Shown piece by piece: positions 48,963 to 56,802 of a stretch of DNA of 64,000 nt; the first letter of the stretch is position 1; every line of letters starts with the position of its first letter. Position numbers and translations under genes: made by a program. Where the stretch lies: positions 1-64,000 of the forward strand of contig NZ_LXKA01000065.1 of the NCBI RefSeq assembly GCF_001645125.1. Reading direction: 5' to 3'. Source of the stretch: Paraburkholderia ginsengiterrae (lineage in GTDB: Bacteria > Pseudomonadota > Gammaproteobacteria > Burkholderiales > Burkholderiaceae). The notes under the pieces are model-generated. The model did no database searches. It was not told the origin of the DNA and saw only the letters and a program-made list of their open reading frames with translations.

Positions 48963-49517
48963 ATGCCGCTGCCTGCCGAATCCCACGATGCCGTTGTCGA
49001 CGTTACGCGTCACTGGCTGACCGAGGCCGTGATCGGACTCAACTTGTGTCCGTTCGCCAAGGCCGTGCACGTCAAGGGGCAGATCCGCTACGCCGTCAGC
49101 GACGCCGAGGACATGGAAGGTGTGCTTAGCGACCTCGAAACCGAGCTTCAGACGCTGGTCGCCGCCGATCCTCAAGCCGTGGATACGACGCTGCTGATCC
49201 TGCCGCGAGCACTCGGCGATTTTCTCGACTACAACGACTGCCTGTTTTTCGCCGATCGCATGCTCAAGCAGCTCCGGCTCGAGGGCGTGATTCAGATCGC
49301 CAGCTTTCATCCTCTTTATCAGTTTGAAGACAGCGAGCCTGACGATATCGAAAATTACACGAACCGCGCGCCTTATCCGATCCTGCATCTGCTGCGCGAG
49401 GACAGTATCGAACGGGCCGTCCAGGCGTTCCCCGAGGCGGAAGATATTTACGAGCGGAATCAGGAAACGCTTCGCCGAATTGGCCTTGCCGGCTGGAAAG
49501 CGTTGATGGAAAGATAA
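48963..49517 (+). CDS. DUF1415 family protein
   Basis: A 184-aa protein with the DUF1415 hallmarks: HWLTEAVIGLNLCPFAKAVHVKGQIRY near the start, FLDYNDCLFFADRML, and the C-terminal IASFHPLYQFEDSEPDDIENYTNRAPYPILHLLRE. The family is conserved in proteobacteria with no known function. The conserved Cys (NLCPF) and His (SFHPLY) hint at an enzymatic or metal site. Confidence 0.85.
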   Translation: MPLPAESHDAVVDVTRHWLTEAVIGLNLCPFAKAVHVKGQIRYAVSDAEDMEGVLSDLETELQTLVAADPQAVDTTLLILPRALGDFLDYNDCLFFADRMLKQLRLEGVIQIASFHPLYQFEDSEPDDIENYTNRAPYPILHLLREDSIERAVQAFPEAEDIYERNQETLRRIGLAGWKALMER

Positions 49518-49534
49518 TTCGAGCGGTGGCTCGT

Positions 49535-49563
49535 CCGCAGTGGCTCGTCACTAGCCACTGCGG
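49535..49563. terminator. Inverted repeat between convergent genes
   Basis: CCGCAGTGGCT (49535-49545) and AGCCACTGCGG (49553-49563) are perfect 11-bp arms with a seven-base loop, between DUF1415 and the methyltransferase. No T-run; probably a bidirectional transcript end. Confidence 0.55.
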
Positions 49564-49597
49564 GAGACAGATAAGACTAGCCAATCCGGCAAGCCGA

Positions 49598-50440
49598 TCA
49601 GGCCGGCACAAAGAACCGTTCTTTCAGCTCTTCGATCCCGAGCGTTTCCATCACCTCGTTCAGGCGCTCGGCCGGACGGCGCCTCGGCAGATCCTTGTAC
49701 TGGGCAATGATGAGTTCATTCTTCATGGAATGCTCCCACCCCACCAGCTCAGTCACGCTGACCTGATAGCCGTGCGCTTCGAGCTGCAAACACCGCAGCA
49801 CGTTCGTGATCTGGCTGCCGAATTCCCGCGTATGCAACGGATGCCGCCAGATCTCCGTCAATGCATTCCCCAGCGACTTGCCCTTGTTCTGCTTCAACAC
49901 CCCGGCCACCTCGGCCTGACAGCACGGCACGACGACGATGTACTTCGCCTTCTTTTCCAGAGCGAAGCGCAGCGCGTCGTCGGTTGCCGTATTGCAGGCA
50001 TGCAGCGCCGTCACGATGTCGATCCGCTCAGGCAAGCGCTCCGACGTAATGGACTCCGCCACTGACAGGTTCAGGAACGACATGCCCTTAAAACCCAGCC
50101 GGGCAGCCAGTTCCTCGGACTTCGCGACGAGCTCCTCGCGCGTTTCGATGCCGTAAATGTGCGAAGCACCACCCGCTGCGGCCTGAACTTCCTTGAAGAA
50201 AAGGTCATACAGGATAAAACCTAGATATGACTTGCCCGCCCCATGGTCGACGAGCGTGACGGCGCCCTGCTTGTCCTGGAGATCCTTGAGCAGCGGCTCG
50301 ATGAACTGGAACAGGTGGTAGACCTGCTTCAGCTTGCGCCGGCTGTCCTGGTTCATCTTGCCGTCGCGGGTGAGGATGTGAAGCTCCTTCAACAGCTCGA
50401 CGGATTGGTTAGGACGGATTTCGTGGGTTTTGCTGGACAT
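49598..50440 (-). CDS. Class I SAM-dependent methyltransferase, substrate unknown
   Basis: A 280-aa protein with the SAM-binding motif VTLVDHGAGKSYLGFILYD, the acidic loop IYGIETREELV, ALHACNTATDDALRFAL and a PCCQAEVAGVL motif. The DHGAGKSYL and PCC signatures match the Methyltransf_32-like group related to eukaryotic RRNAD1/METTL25 proteins. The target is unknown. Start ATG at 50440. Confidence 0.75.
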   Translation of the reverse strand: MSSKTHEIRPNQSVELLKELHILTRDGKMNQDSRRKLKQVYHLFQFIEPLLKDLQDKQGAVTLVDHGAGKSYLGFILYDLFFKEVQAAAGGASHIYGIETREELVAKSEELAARLGFKGMSFLNLSVAESITSERLPERIDIVTALHACNTATDDALRFALEKKAKYIVVVPCCQAEVAGVLKQNKGKSLGNALTEIWRHPLHTREFGSQITNVLRCLQLEAHGYQVSVTELVGWEHSMKNELIIAQYKDLPRRRPAERLNEVMETLGIEELKERFFVPA

Positions 50441-50826
50441 CGGGGAAGGCCGCCACCTTTTGCAACGCGAACGTGCGACAGGTGACGGAAAAAGGGAAAA
50501 GTTGCTGCCAGTTTACCCAAAGTGCGGCCGACTTACCGAGGGACCGTGCAAACCATGCAAGAAATGACATAAACCTGGAACACTTCCTGCAAGACATGCA
50601 CCACGCGGGATTTATCCAGAGTGGCGCAAAGACAGCTTGAGTGGCGGCTCGGCCCCAGTGGCATAAGCCGTGCCACCTAAAACAAGACGCTGGCGACTGT
50701 GGCTTCGATCACGCGAACCGAGTGCATGTGGGGAGGACGGTCCCGGAACACGGGCCGAACGTTACGTAACCAGCAGCGCGCCGAGACATCAACCGGACGC
50801 GCGCCTGGAAAATAGAAGAGGCAGCA
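50441..50826. other. Intergenic region with a possible sigma54 site
   Basis: No gene is evident in this 386-bp gap. TGGAACA-CTTC-CTGCA (50576-50591) has the GG and GC of a -24/-12 promoter at the right spacing, pointing to the downstream small gene, but three consensus positions differ. GTGGCA/TGCCAC (50658-50676) can form a short hairpin. Confidence 0.35.
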
Positions 50827-51147
50827 ATGGATACCGTACCCAACGGAAACGTCGAACAGAAATTTCAGGAAATGATGGCGAAGTTGCTGGCCACCCCAGC
50901 CTGGTCCGAGAAGCAGCAACTCGAACTGGAAATGGCCCGCGATATTTCCACCGAAATGCTCCGTCTGGCCGAAGTCATGCGCGATGGCAGTGTCGACATG
51001 GAAACCTGTCTCACCATGCTCAAGTACGCCAAAGTGCTCGACTTTGTCATGACCACGCTCGCATCGCGGCGCGACATCAAACCACAAACGCTGCGAGTCA
51101 TCTTCAAACTAGCCGGACTCAAGGTGGACGAGGCTTACCCCGGCTAG
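50827..51147 (+). CDS. Hypothetical helical protein (106 aa)
   Basis: A 106-residue protein starting MDTVPNGNVEQKFQEMMAKLL. It is soluble and almost entirely alpha-helical by composition (Leu/Met/Glu/Lys-rich, no Pro between about residues 26 and 85). The C-terminal half is basic (RRDIKPQTLRVIFKLAGLKV), which could bind nucleic acid. I do not recognise a family. A run of A/G (GAAGAGGCAGCA) just before the ATG is an acceptable ribosome site. Confidence 0.6.
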   Translation: MDTVPNGNVEQKFQEMMAKLLATPAWSEKQQLELEMARDISTEMLRLAEVMRDGSVDMETCLTMLKYAKVLDFVMTTLASRRDIKPQTLRVIFKLAGLKVDEAYPG

Positions 51148-51239
51148 CACACCCCGAAAAACGTAACGCCCTGTGCGGGCGGCCAGGTGCCGCTCGCACA
51201 GGCCGGCGCGAACCGTCTCAATCCCCGGAAGACGACTTC

Positions 51240-51449
51240 TCATGCGCGCGGCGCTTCGGCCGGCGGCGTACCGTCATGAAACAGGGCCTTGAGTTGCGAG
51301 CGCAGTTCCGGTGAATCGGTATGTTTATGCACGGAAACCGCGTGTTGCACGGCTGCGTCGAGCAATTCGCTCTCGGTGTCGGCGGATAGCGCCACGGTGC
51401 AGTTCATTTCGCTTGGGAACTCACGACAATCGATGTATTTGCGGGTCAT
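51240..51449 (-). CDS. DUF1059 domain protein (69 aa)
   Basis: A 69-aa protein with the DUF1059 pattern MTRKYIDCREFPSEMNCTVALSADTESELLDAAVQHAVSVHKH: the IDCR...NC cysteines, the DTESELLDAAVQHA helix and the HKH histidines could bind metal. Function unknown. AAGGAGG lies just before the ATG at 51449. Confidence 0.8.
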   Translation of the reverse strand: MTRKYIDCREFPSEMNCTVALSADTESELLDAAVQHAVSVHKHTDSPELRSQLKALFHDGTPPAEAPRA

Positions 51450-51829
51450 GGCTGCCTCCTTGATCCAGACGTTCAGACATCCACGCAGACAGCAGGCGCC
51501 TGAACCACGTCGACGGCCGTGACGCGGCGGCGGAAATACACTCCGGCAGCGTCACGGGGCACATAGGTAGTGTGGTGGTTCGACGCGGGAAAGACGCGAA
51601 CTGCGTCCGATGGAAGCTGTTCGAAAAGTATAGTTCGCACGGGTCAAGAGCGACGAGGCCAACGCATGCGCGGCCAATGCGGAACCGCCCGAGTTCTGTT
51701 TTTTTCCGCCCGCCGGCCCGCCCGCGCGTTTGCCCTGCGCTCCTCGCAGTGTGAAAATAGCGCCCTTCGCGCCGCCTGATTGCACGGTCAGCCTGGCGTG
51801 CCGCCGCTTCCGCTCATCCGCAGGTCCGC
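51450..51829. other. Intergenic region, nothing recognised
   Basis: This 380-bp gap between divergent DUF1059 and flavoprotein genes must carry both promoters. A TATAGT hexamer lies around 51629 without a clear -35. Open frames here are short and without features. Confidence 0.3.
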
Positions 51830-53110
51830 ATGTCATCCTCATTCGATTCCGCCTGCGTCGCCGTGATCGGCGGCGGTCCTGCCGGCCTGATGGCCGCGGA
51901 GGCCCTCGCCCAGCAGGGCGTGCAGGTCGACGTCTATGACGCCATGCCGTCGGTTGGCCGCAAATTCCTGATGGCGGGCAAAGGCGGCATGAACATCACG
52001 CATTCGGAACCGCTCGAGCCGTTTCTCGGCCGCTATGGCGCGCGCCGCCCGCAGATCGCGCCTCTGCTGGACGCGTTCAGTCCTGACGACCTGCGCGCGT
52101 GGTGCCACGGACTGGGGGTGGATACTTTTGTCGGCAGTTCGGGACGGGTGTTTCCCACCGACATGAAAGCCGCGCCCATGCTGCGTGCGTGGCTGCATCG
52201 GCTGAGAGAAGCCGGGGTGCGTTTTCACATGCGCCACAAGTGGACCGGCTGGGACACCGAAGCAGAGCGCACCGCCACGCATGCACTCCGGTTCGTCACG
52301 CCCGAAGGCGAGCTTGCCGTGACCTGCGACGCCGTGGTGTTCGCCCTTGGCGGCGCCAGCTGGCCGCGCCTCGGCTCGGATGCCGCGTGGGTGCCGCTGA
52401 TGGCGTCGCGCGAGGTGCCGGTGACGCCCCTGCAACCCGCGAACTGCGGCTTCGACGCGGACTGGAGCCCTTATCTGCGTGAGCGCTTCGCGGGCCAGCC
52501 GGTCAAGCCGGTAGCCATTACGCTCACCGATGTAGACAAAAAAGTCCACAATCGACAAGGTGAAATACTTCTGACCGAAACCGGCCTGGAAGGGAGTCTG
52601 ATATACGCGATGTCGGCCGTCATCCGTGAGCAGATTGCGGCCGGCGGTGACTGCACGATCTCGCTGGATCTCGCGCCAGGCTTGCCTCTCGAACGGGTCG
52701 TCGATGAGGTCACACGACCGCGCGGCTCGCGTTCGATGTCGAGTCATCTGCACGGCAGAATCGGCATTGGCGGCGTCAAACTCGCTTTGTTGCACGAGAT
52801 TCTGTCGAAGGAAGCCTTCGCCGACGCGCGAGGACTCGCGCACGCCATCAAGGCACTGCCGATCCGGCTCAAGCGCGCCCGTCCGATTGCGGAAGCGATC
52901 AGCACCGCCGGCGGGATCCCCTTCGAAGCGCTCGACGAGCATTTGATGATCGAGCATGTGCCCGGCGTCTTCTGCGCGGGAGAGATGCTCGACTGGGAAG
53001 CGCCGACGGGCGGCTACCTGCTCACGGCGTGTTTCGCCAGCGGCCTCGTGGCGGGCCGCGGCGCAGCGGACTATCTCGACAAGGTCAAGGCGCGCGGCGC
53101 CTCGACCTGA
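51830..53110 (+). CDS. BaiN/HI0933-type flavoprotein (TIGR03862-like)
   Basis: A 426-aa FAD protein: dinucleotide motif VAVIGGGPAGLMAAEALAQ, then VGRKFLMAGKGGMNITHSEP, VVFALGGASWPRLGSDAAW, and C-terminal GVFCAGEMLDWEAPTGGYLLTACFASGLVAG that closes the FAD site. The family is predicted to be NAD(P)/FAD oxidoreductases of unclear substrate; the branch with this N-terminus is the TIGR03862 type. A 16-base segment (52550-52565) recurs at 54489-54504. Confidence 0.85.
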   Translation: MSSSFDSACVAVIGGGPAGLMAAEALAQQGVQVDVYDAMPSVGRKFLMAGKGGMNITHSEPLEPFLGRYGARRPQIAPLLDAFSPDDLRAWCHGLGVDTFVGSSGRVFPTDMKAAPMLRAWLHRLREAGVRFHMRHKWTGWDTEAERTATHALRFVTPEGELAVTCDAVVFALGGASWPRLGSDAAWVPLMASREVPVTPLQPANCGFDADWSPYLRERFAGQPVKPVAITLTDVDKKVHNRQGEILLTETGLEGSLIYAMSAVIREQIAAGGDCTISLDLAPGLPLERVVDEVTRPRGSRSMSSHLHGRIGIGGVKLALLHEILSKEAFADARGLAHAIKALPIRLKRARPIAEAISTAGGIPFEALDEHLMIEHVPGVFCAGEMLDWEAPTGGYLLTACFASGLVAGRGAADYLDKVKARGAST

Positions 53111-53133
53111 CGCGGCACAACACTTCGCTCGAA

Positions 53134-54258
53134 TTAGCGCGCCTTGAGACGCCACAGCGACGTCACTTCGGCCATGCGCGCCGTGTGCAGCGCATCGGTT
53201 TCGTCGCTTGACTTGGGGTGCCGCGGACGAATGTCCTCGCGGCCCACCACGCTCAGCCCAGCCTTCTCAATCGCGTCGAGCAGCCATTCCCGCGTGCGCA
53301 AGCCGAGGTGCTCAGCGAAGTCGGACATGATCAGCCAGCCCTCGCCACCCGGCGACAGATGCTCCGCCAGGCCGTTCAGGAACCCGAGCAGCATGCGGCT
53401 GTCCGGATCGTAGACCGCGTATTCGATCGGCGAAGCGGGCCTGGCCGGCACCCACGGCGGATTGCAAACGACGAGCGGCGCACGACCCTCCGGAAACAGA
53501 TTCGCTTGCATGATCTCGACCTGCTGGTTGCAACCCAGCCGAGTGATGTTCTCTTGTGCACAGGCAAGCGCACGCGGGTCCTGGTCGGTTGCGACGATTT
53601 TCTTCACGCCGCGTCTCGCGAGCAGCACGGACAAGACACCCGTGCCGGTGCCGATATCGAACGCCTTGTTCAGCGAGGGCAACGGCATATTCGCGACGAG
53701 GTCCACATATTCGCCGCGCACGGGTGAAAACACGCCGTAGTGCGGATGGATACGCTCGCCCAGCACGGGAATCTCAACGCCCTTCTTGCGCCACTCGTGC
53801 GCGCCGATCAGGCCGAGCAGTTCGCGCAGTGACACGACCGAGGCCTCACCGGTCGCCGGTCCATAGGTTTCGATGCAAGCCTCGCGCACCTCGGGCCCGC
53901 GGCGCAGCGGCACACCGTACTCGGCGTCGAGAGGGATCAGGATCATGCCGAGCGTGCGGGCGCGCTGCGACTGCGCCTGCCGGTGCAGGTTGAACGCGTC
54001 CAGCGGTGTTTCGCCCTGTTTGCGCGGCTTGCGCTCCAGCCGTCGCGTCACCGCCTGCAACAGTTGGCGAGCGTTCTGGAAGTCGCCGTTCCACAGTAGC
54101 GCCGTCCCTTCGCAAGCAAGGCGGTAGGCCGAGTCGGCAGTAGTGCGGTCATCCGCGACGACGACGCGCTTGGGGGGCGGCACGGCCGCTTCGGAGCGCC
54201 AACGCGCGGTGCGGGGACCGTCGGCTTCGGGCCAGGTGATGGTTGCAGGGCTGGTCAT
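53134..54258 (-). CDS. SAM-dependent methyltransferase (RsmC/PrmC-like fold)
   Basis: A 374-aa protein: an N-terminal region of about 190 residues, then the SAM-binding KAFDIGTGTGVLSVLLARRG, acidic loop VATDQDPRAL and the catalytic LVVCNPPWVPARPASPIEYAVYD with NPPW. NPPY/W enzymes methylate amino groups on nucleobases or Gln/Lys side chains, so an RNA N-methyltransferase is likely; target unknown. I chose the ATG at 54258; upstream frame residues show no similarity, and no strong Shine-Dalgarno is visible. Confidence 0.78.
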   Translation of the reverse strand: MTSPATITWPEADGPRTARWRSEAAVPPPKRVVVADDRTTADSAYRLACEGTALLWNGDFQNARQLLQAVTRRLERKPRKQGETPLDAFNLHRQAQSQRARTLGMILIPLDAEYGVPLRRGPEVREACIETYGPATGEASVVSLRELLGLIGAHEWRKKGVEIPVLGERIHPHYGVFSPVRGEYVDLVANMPLPSLNKAFDIGTGTGVLSVLLARRGVKKIVATDQDPRALACAQENITRLGCNQQVEIMQANLFPEGRAPLVVCNPPWVPARPASPIEYAVYDPDSRMLLGFLNGLAEHLSPGGEGWLIMSDFAEHLGLRTREWLLDAIEKAGLSVVGREDIRPRHPKSSDETDALHTARMAEVTSLWRLKAR

Positions 54259-54605
54259 GATGAGGTGGGTCGAGTTGGCGGAAATGACGCGCTGAAAGGC
54301 TGCGGTGTCGGGGGCGTTGCCCGCCGGAGTACTGGATAGCGTTGCCGACTGACGCCCGAATGTTACCTCTGTCGTCAGGGTTCGCGGGGCGCTATTCGTT
54401 GGTGAACCATTGGCTAACGCCGGTGAAACCGCCAAGCGGCGGGGCTTTCACCGTTCCCGGAGGCCGCACCGTAGACTTAATTGTCCAAAATCGACAAGGT
54501 GAAAGAGATATGGTGATTTTGGACCGTTCCGCGCCTCACCGATACGGCACCCAAGCGGCCCGTCCTGCGGCCCGCCAGCGCGACTTCGCGGTGAATCGCG
54601 CGCAA
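54259..54605. other. Intergenic region with a 10-bp inverted repeat
   Basis: GTCCAAAATC (54483-54492) and GATTTTGGAC (54515-54524) are perfect arms with a 22-bp spacer, in an AT-richer patch upstream of the methyltransferase. It could be an operator or remnant of a mobile element. Part of it (AATCGACAAGGTGAAA) also occurs inside the flavoprotein gene. No gene is evident. Confidence 0.45.
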
Positions 54606-54643
54606 TAAAAAACGGGGTTCCTGAATGAACAGAAACCCCGTTT
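54606..54643 (-). terminator. Intrinsic terminator downstream of tRNA-Thr
   Basis: On the minus strand AAACGGGGTT (54643 to 54634) pairs with AACCCCGTTT (54619 to 54610), followed by TTTTATT. It ends transcription about nine bases after the tRNA CCA. Confidence 0.88.
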
Positions 54644-54651
54644 CGTACAAC

Positions 54652-54727
54652 TGGTGCCGGCTGCAGGACTCGAACCCGCCACCTCATGATTACAAGTCAA
54701 GCGCTCTACCTGATGAGCTAAGCCGGC
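54652..54727 (-). tRNA. tRNA-Thr (anticodon UGU)
   Basis: A 76-nt cloverleaf on the minus strand with encoded CCA (54652-54654). Acceptor stem GCCGGCT/AGCCGGC, D-arm GCTC...GAGC, anticodon loop CTTGTAA with TGT, T-arm GCGGG-TTCGAGT-CCTGC. The anticodon stem CTTGA/TCATG contains one U-U mismatch (28:42), otherwise paired. It lies 20 bp after the sspB stop, in the same direction, so it may be processed from the sspA-sspB transcript or have its own promoter in sspB. Confidence 0.95.
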
Positions 54728-54747
54728 ATTGAGGCCGTGATTCTACT

Positions 54748-55248
54748 TCATTTTACGATCTTGAGGCGAGCCCTTCCGCCACCTTTCGATCCGTCGTCGT
54801 CAGGTTGCGGGCCGTCCGTCGCGCTCTCCGCCTCGGCAGCGGCTGCCGGCGACGTTTCGACCGCACGCGGCGCTGCCGGACTGGGCTCGTCCGCCGGTTC
54901 CGCATCGGCGCCCGAATCCTGCGCTTCGCCGCCCGCCGACTCGACGGGAAATGCCATCCCCTGGCCGTTTTCTCGCGCGTAGATCGCAAGAACGTTGGCG
55001 ATCGGCACTTCGATCTTGTGCGACTTGCCGGAGAAACGCGCGCTGAACTCGATCCACTCATTGCCCATCTGCAGCTGGCTGGTCGCCTCGAAGCTGATGT
55101 TCAACACAATCTCGTTATCGCGCACGAACTGGCGCGGAACGCGCGTCTGATTGTCGACCCGCACCGCGATATGCGGCGTATAGCCGTTATCCGTGCACCA
55201 CTCGTACAACGCGCGCAGCAGATACGGCTTGGTGGAAATCTCTTGCAT
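54748..55248 (-). CDS. sspB: ClpXP adaptor SspB
   Basis: A 166-aa protein: conserved fold MQEISTKPYLLRALYEWCTDNGYTPHIAV and the substrate-binding NEIVLNISFEATSQLQMGNEWIEFSARFSGKSHKIEVPI, followed by an acidic, disordered tail and the C-terminal ClpX-binding patch RARLKIVK. It tethers ssrA-tagged proteins to ClpXP. GAGGA precedes the ATG at 55248. Confidence 0.95.
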   Translation of the reverse strand: MQEISTKPYLLRALYEWCTDNGYTPHIAVRVDNQTRVPRQFVRDNEIVLNISFEATSQLQMGNEWIEFSARFSGKSHKIEVPIANVLAIYARENGQGMAFPVESAGGEAQDSGADAEPADEPSPAAPRAVETSPAAAAEAESATDGPQPDDDGSKGGGRARLKIVK

Positions 55249-55317
55249 CAACAGTCCTCTTACCGGGCGCGGGCCCGCGCCCAGCCAGCCGCGCGGCGCC
55301 CTCACCCCAAGCCAAAC

Positions 55318-55929
55318 TTAACGGCGCATGACCTTTTCCGAAGGCGTCAGCGCTTCGATATACGCCGGGCGGCTGAAAATTCGCTCGGCGTACTTCATCA
55401 GCGGCGCGGCGTTCTTCGACAGTTCGATGCCGTAGTGATCCAGACGCCACAGCAGCGGCGCGATCGCCACGTCGAGCATCGAAAACTCTTCGCCCAGCAT
55501 GTACTTGTTCTTCAGGAAGATCGGCGCGAGCTGCGTCAGACGATCGCGGATCGCGAGACGCGCTTTCTCGTGATTCTTCTCGGCGGCCTTGCCCTTTTCG
55601 TTTTCGAGCGTGCCGACGTGAACGAACAGTTCCTTTTCGAAGTTCAGCAGGAACAGGCGGGCGCGCGCACGCTGGACCGGATCGGCCGGCATCAGTTGCG
55701 GGTGCGGGAAGCGCTCGTCGATGTACTCGTTGATGATGTTCGATTCGTACAGAATCAGGTCCCGTTCGACGAGAATCGGCACTTGACCATACGGATTCAT
55801 CACGGCGATGTCTTCCGGCTTGTTAAACAGGTCGACGTCGCGGATTTCGAAGTCCATGCCCTTTTCGAACAACACCAGCCGGCATCGCTGGGAGAACGGG
55901 CAAGTTGTGCCGGAATACAGAACCATCAT
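55318..55929 (-). CDS. sspA: Stringent starvation protein A (GST fold, RNAP-associated)
   Basis: A 203-aa glutathione-transferase-like protein: MMVLYSGTTCPFSQRCRLVLFEKGMDFE, VPILVERDLILYESNIINEYIDE and a helical C-terminal domain. SspA binds RNA polymerase and shapes stress transcription. The order petABC-sspA-sspB on one strand is common in beta/gammaproteobacteria. Confidence 0.95.
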   Translation of the reverse strand: MMVLYSGTTCPFSQRCRLVLFEKGMDFEIRDVDLFNKPEDIAVMNPYGQVPILVERDLILYESNIINEYIDERFPHPQLMPADPVQRARARLFLLNFEKELFVHVGTLENEKGKAAEKNHEKARLAIRDRLTQLAPIFLKNKYMLGEEFSMLDVAIAPLLWRLDHYGIELSKNAAPLMKYAERIFSRPAYIEALTPSEKVMRR

Positions 55930-56024
55930 GTTTACGTTTCCTCAAAAAGCTGAAGGGCCAGCGCGCGGAAAAACCGTTCAGCAGGTTTTTCCTGGCGCCG
56001 GCCCCACGCCGGGTGACGGCGTGA

Positions 56025-56780
56025 TTATTTGATATGTTTCCAGTACGCGGCGTTCAGTCGCCAGGCGAAAAAGCTCAGAATGCCGAGGAACATCAGCACC
56101 CACACACCAAGCTGTTTGCGGGTTTTCTGAGTCGGTTCGGACATCCATGACAGGTACGACACGAGGTCGGCCACAGCAGAATCATAATCTACCGGCGACA
56201 TCGTTCCCGGAGTGACCTGCTGGTAGCCGACAAATTTGTGTACCGTCTCACCTGTTTTTTCGTCGGTTTCGTCACCGAACTTCGCCGTACGTTCCCCTTG
56301 AAGCTGCCACAGCACGTGAGGCATGCTCACGTTTTCGTATACCAGATTGTTCCAGCCGGTCGGCCGCGTATTGTCGCGATAAAAGCTGCGCAGATACGTG
56401 TACAGCCAGTCCTTGCCGCGAGCCCGCGCTTCCACCGACAAATCCGGCGGACTCGCGCCGAACCACGCTTTCGCGTCGTCCGGGCGCATCGCGACCGTCA
56501 TGGTGTTGCCGATCTTGTCGGTCGTGAACAGCAGGTTCGCCTGAATTTCAGCCGGTTTGATGCCGAGATCGGTCAGCCGGTTGTAGCGCATCAGGCTCGC
56601 GCTGTGGCAATTCAGGCAGTAGTTTACAAACAATTGCGCGCCGTGCTGCAAAGACGCGAAATTCTCCGCATTATCCGGCGCGCGGTCGAGCGGGAAATTC
56701 TCGTCCGCGTAAGCCGGGGTTGCCAGCATGGCGAGCAGTGCCGCGCCGATCAACGCGCACTTCGTCAGCAGTTTTTTCAT
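56025..56780 (-). CDS. petC: Cytochrome c1 of the bc1 complex
   Basis: A 251-aa secreted haem protein: signal peptide MKKLLTKCALIGAALLAML...AYA, haem-binding CLNCH (Cys55, Cys58, His59), the axial Met region VYENVSMPHVLWQLQG, and a C-terminal membrane anchor LGVWVLMFLGILSFFAWRL. It passes electrons from the Rieske protein to soluble cytochrome c. Third gene of petABC. Confidence 0.95.
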   Translation of the reverse strand: MKKLLTKCALIGAALLAMLATPAYADENFPLDRAPDNAENFASLQHGAQLFVNYCLNCHSASLMRYNRLTDLGIKPAEIQANLLFTTDKIGNTMTVAMRPDDAKAWFGASPPDLSVEARARGKDWLYTYLRSFYRDNTRPTGWNNLVYENVSMPHVLWQLQGERTAKFGDETDEKTGETVHKFVGYQQVTPGTMSPVDYDSAVADLVSYLSWMSEPTQKTRKQLGVWVLMFLGILSFFAWRLNAAYWKHIK

Positions 56781-56802
56781 TTCGTGTTCTCCTGGCTCGC
56801 GA

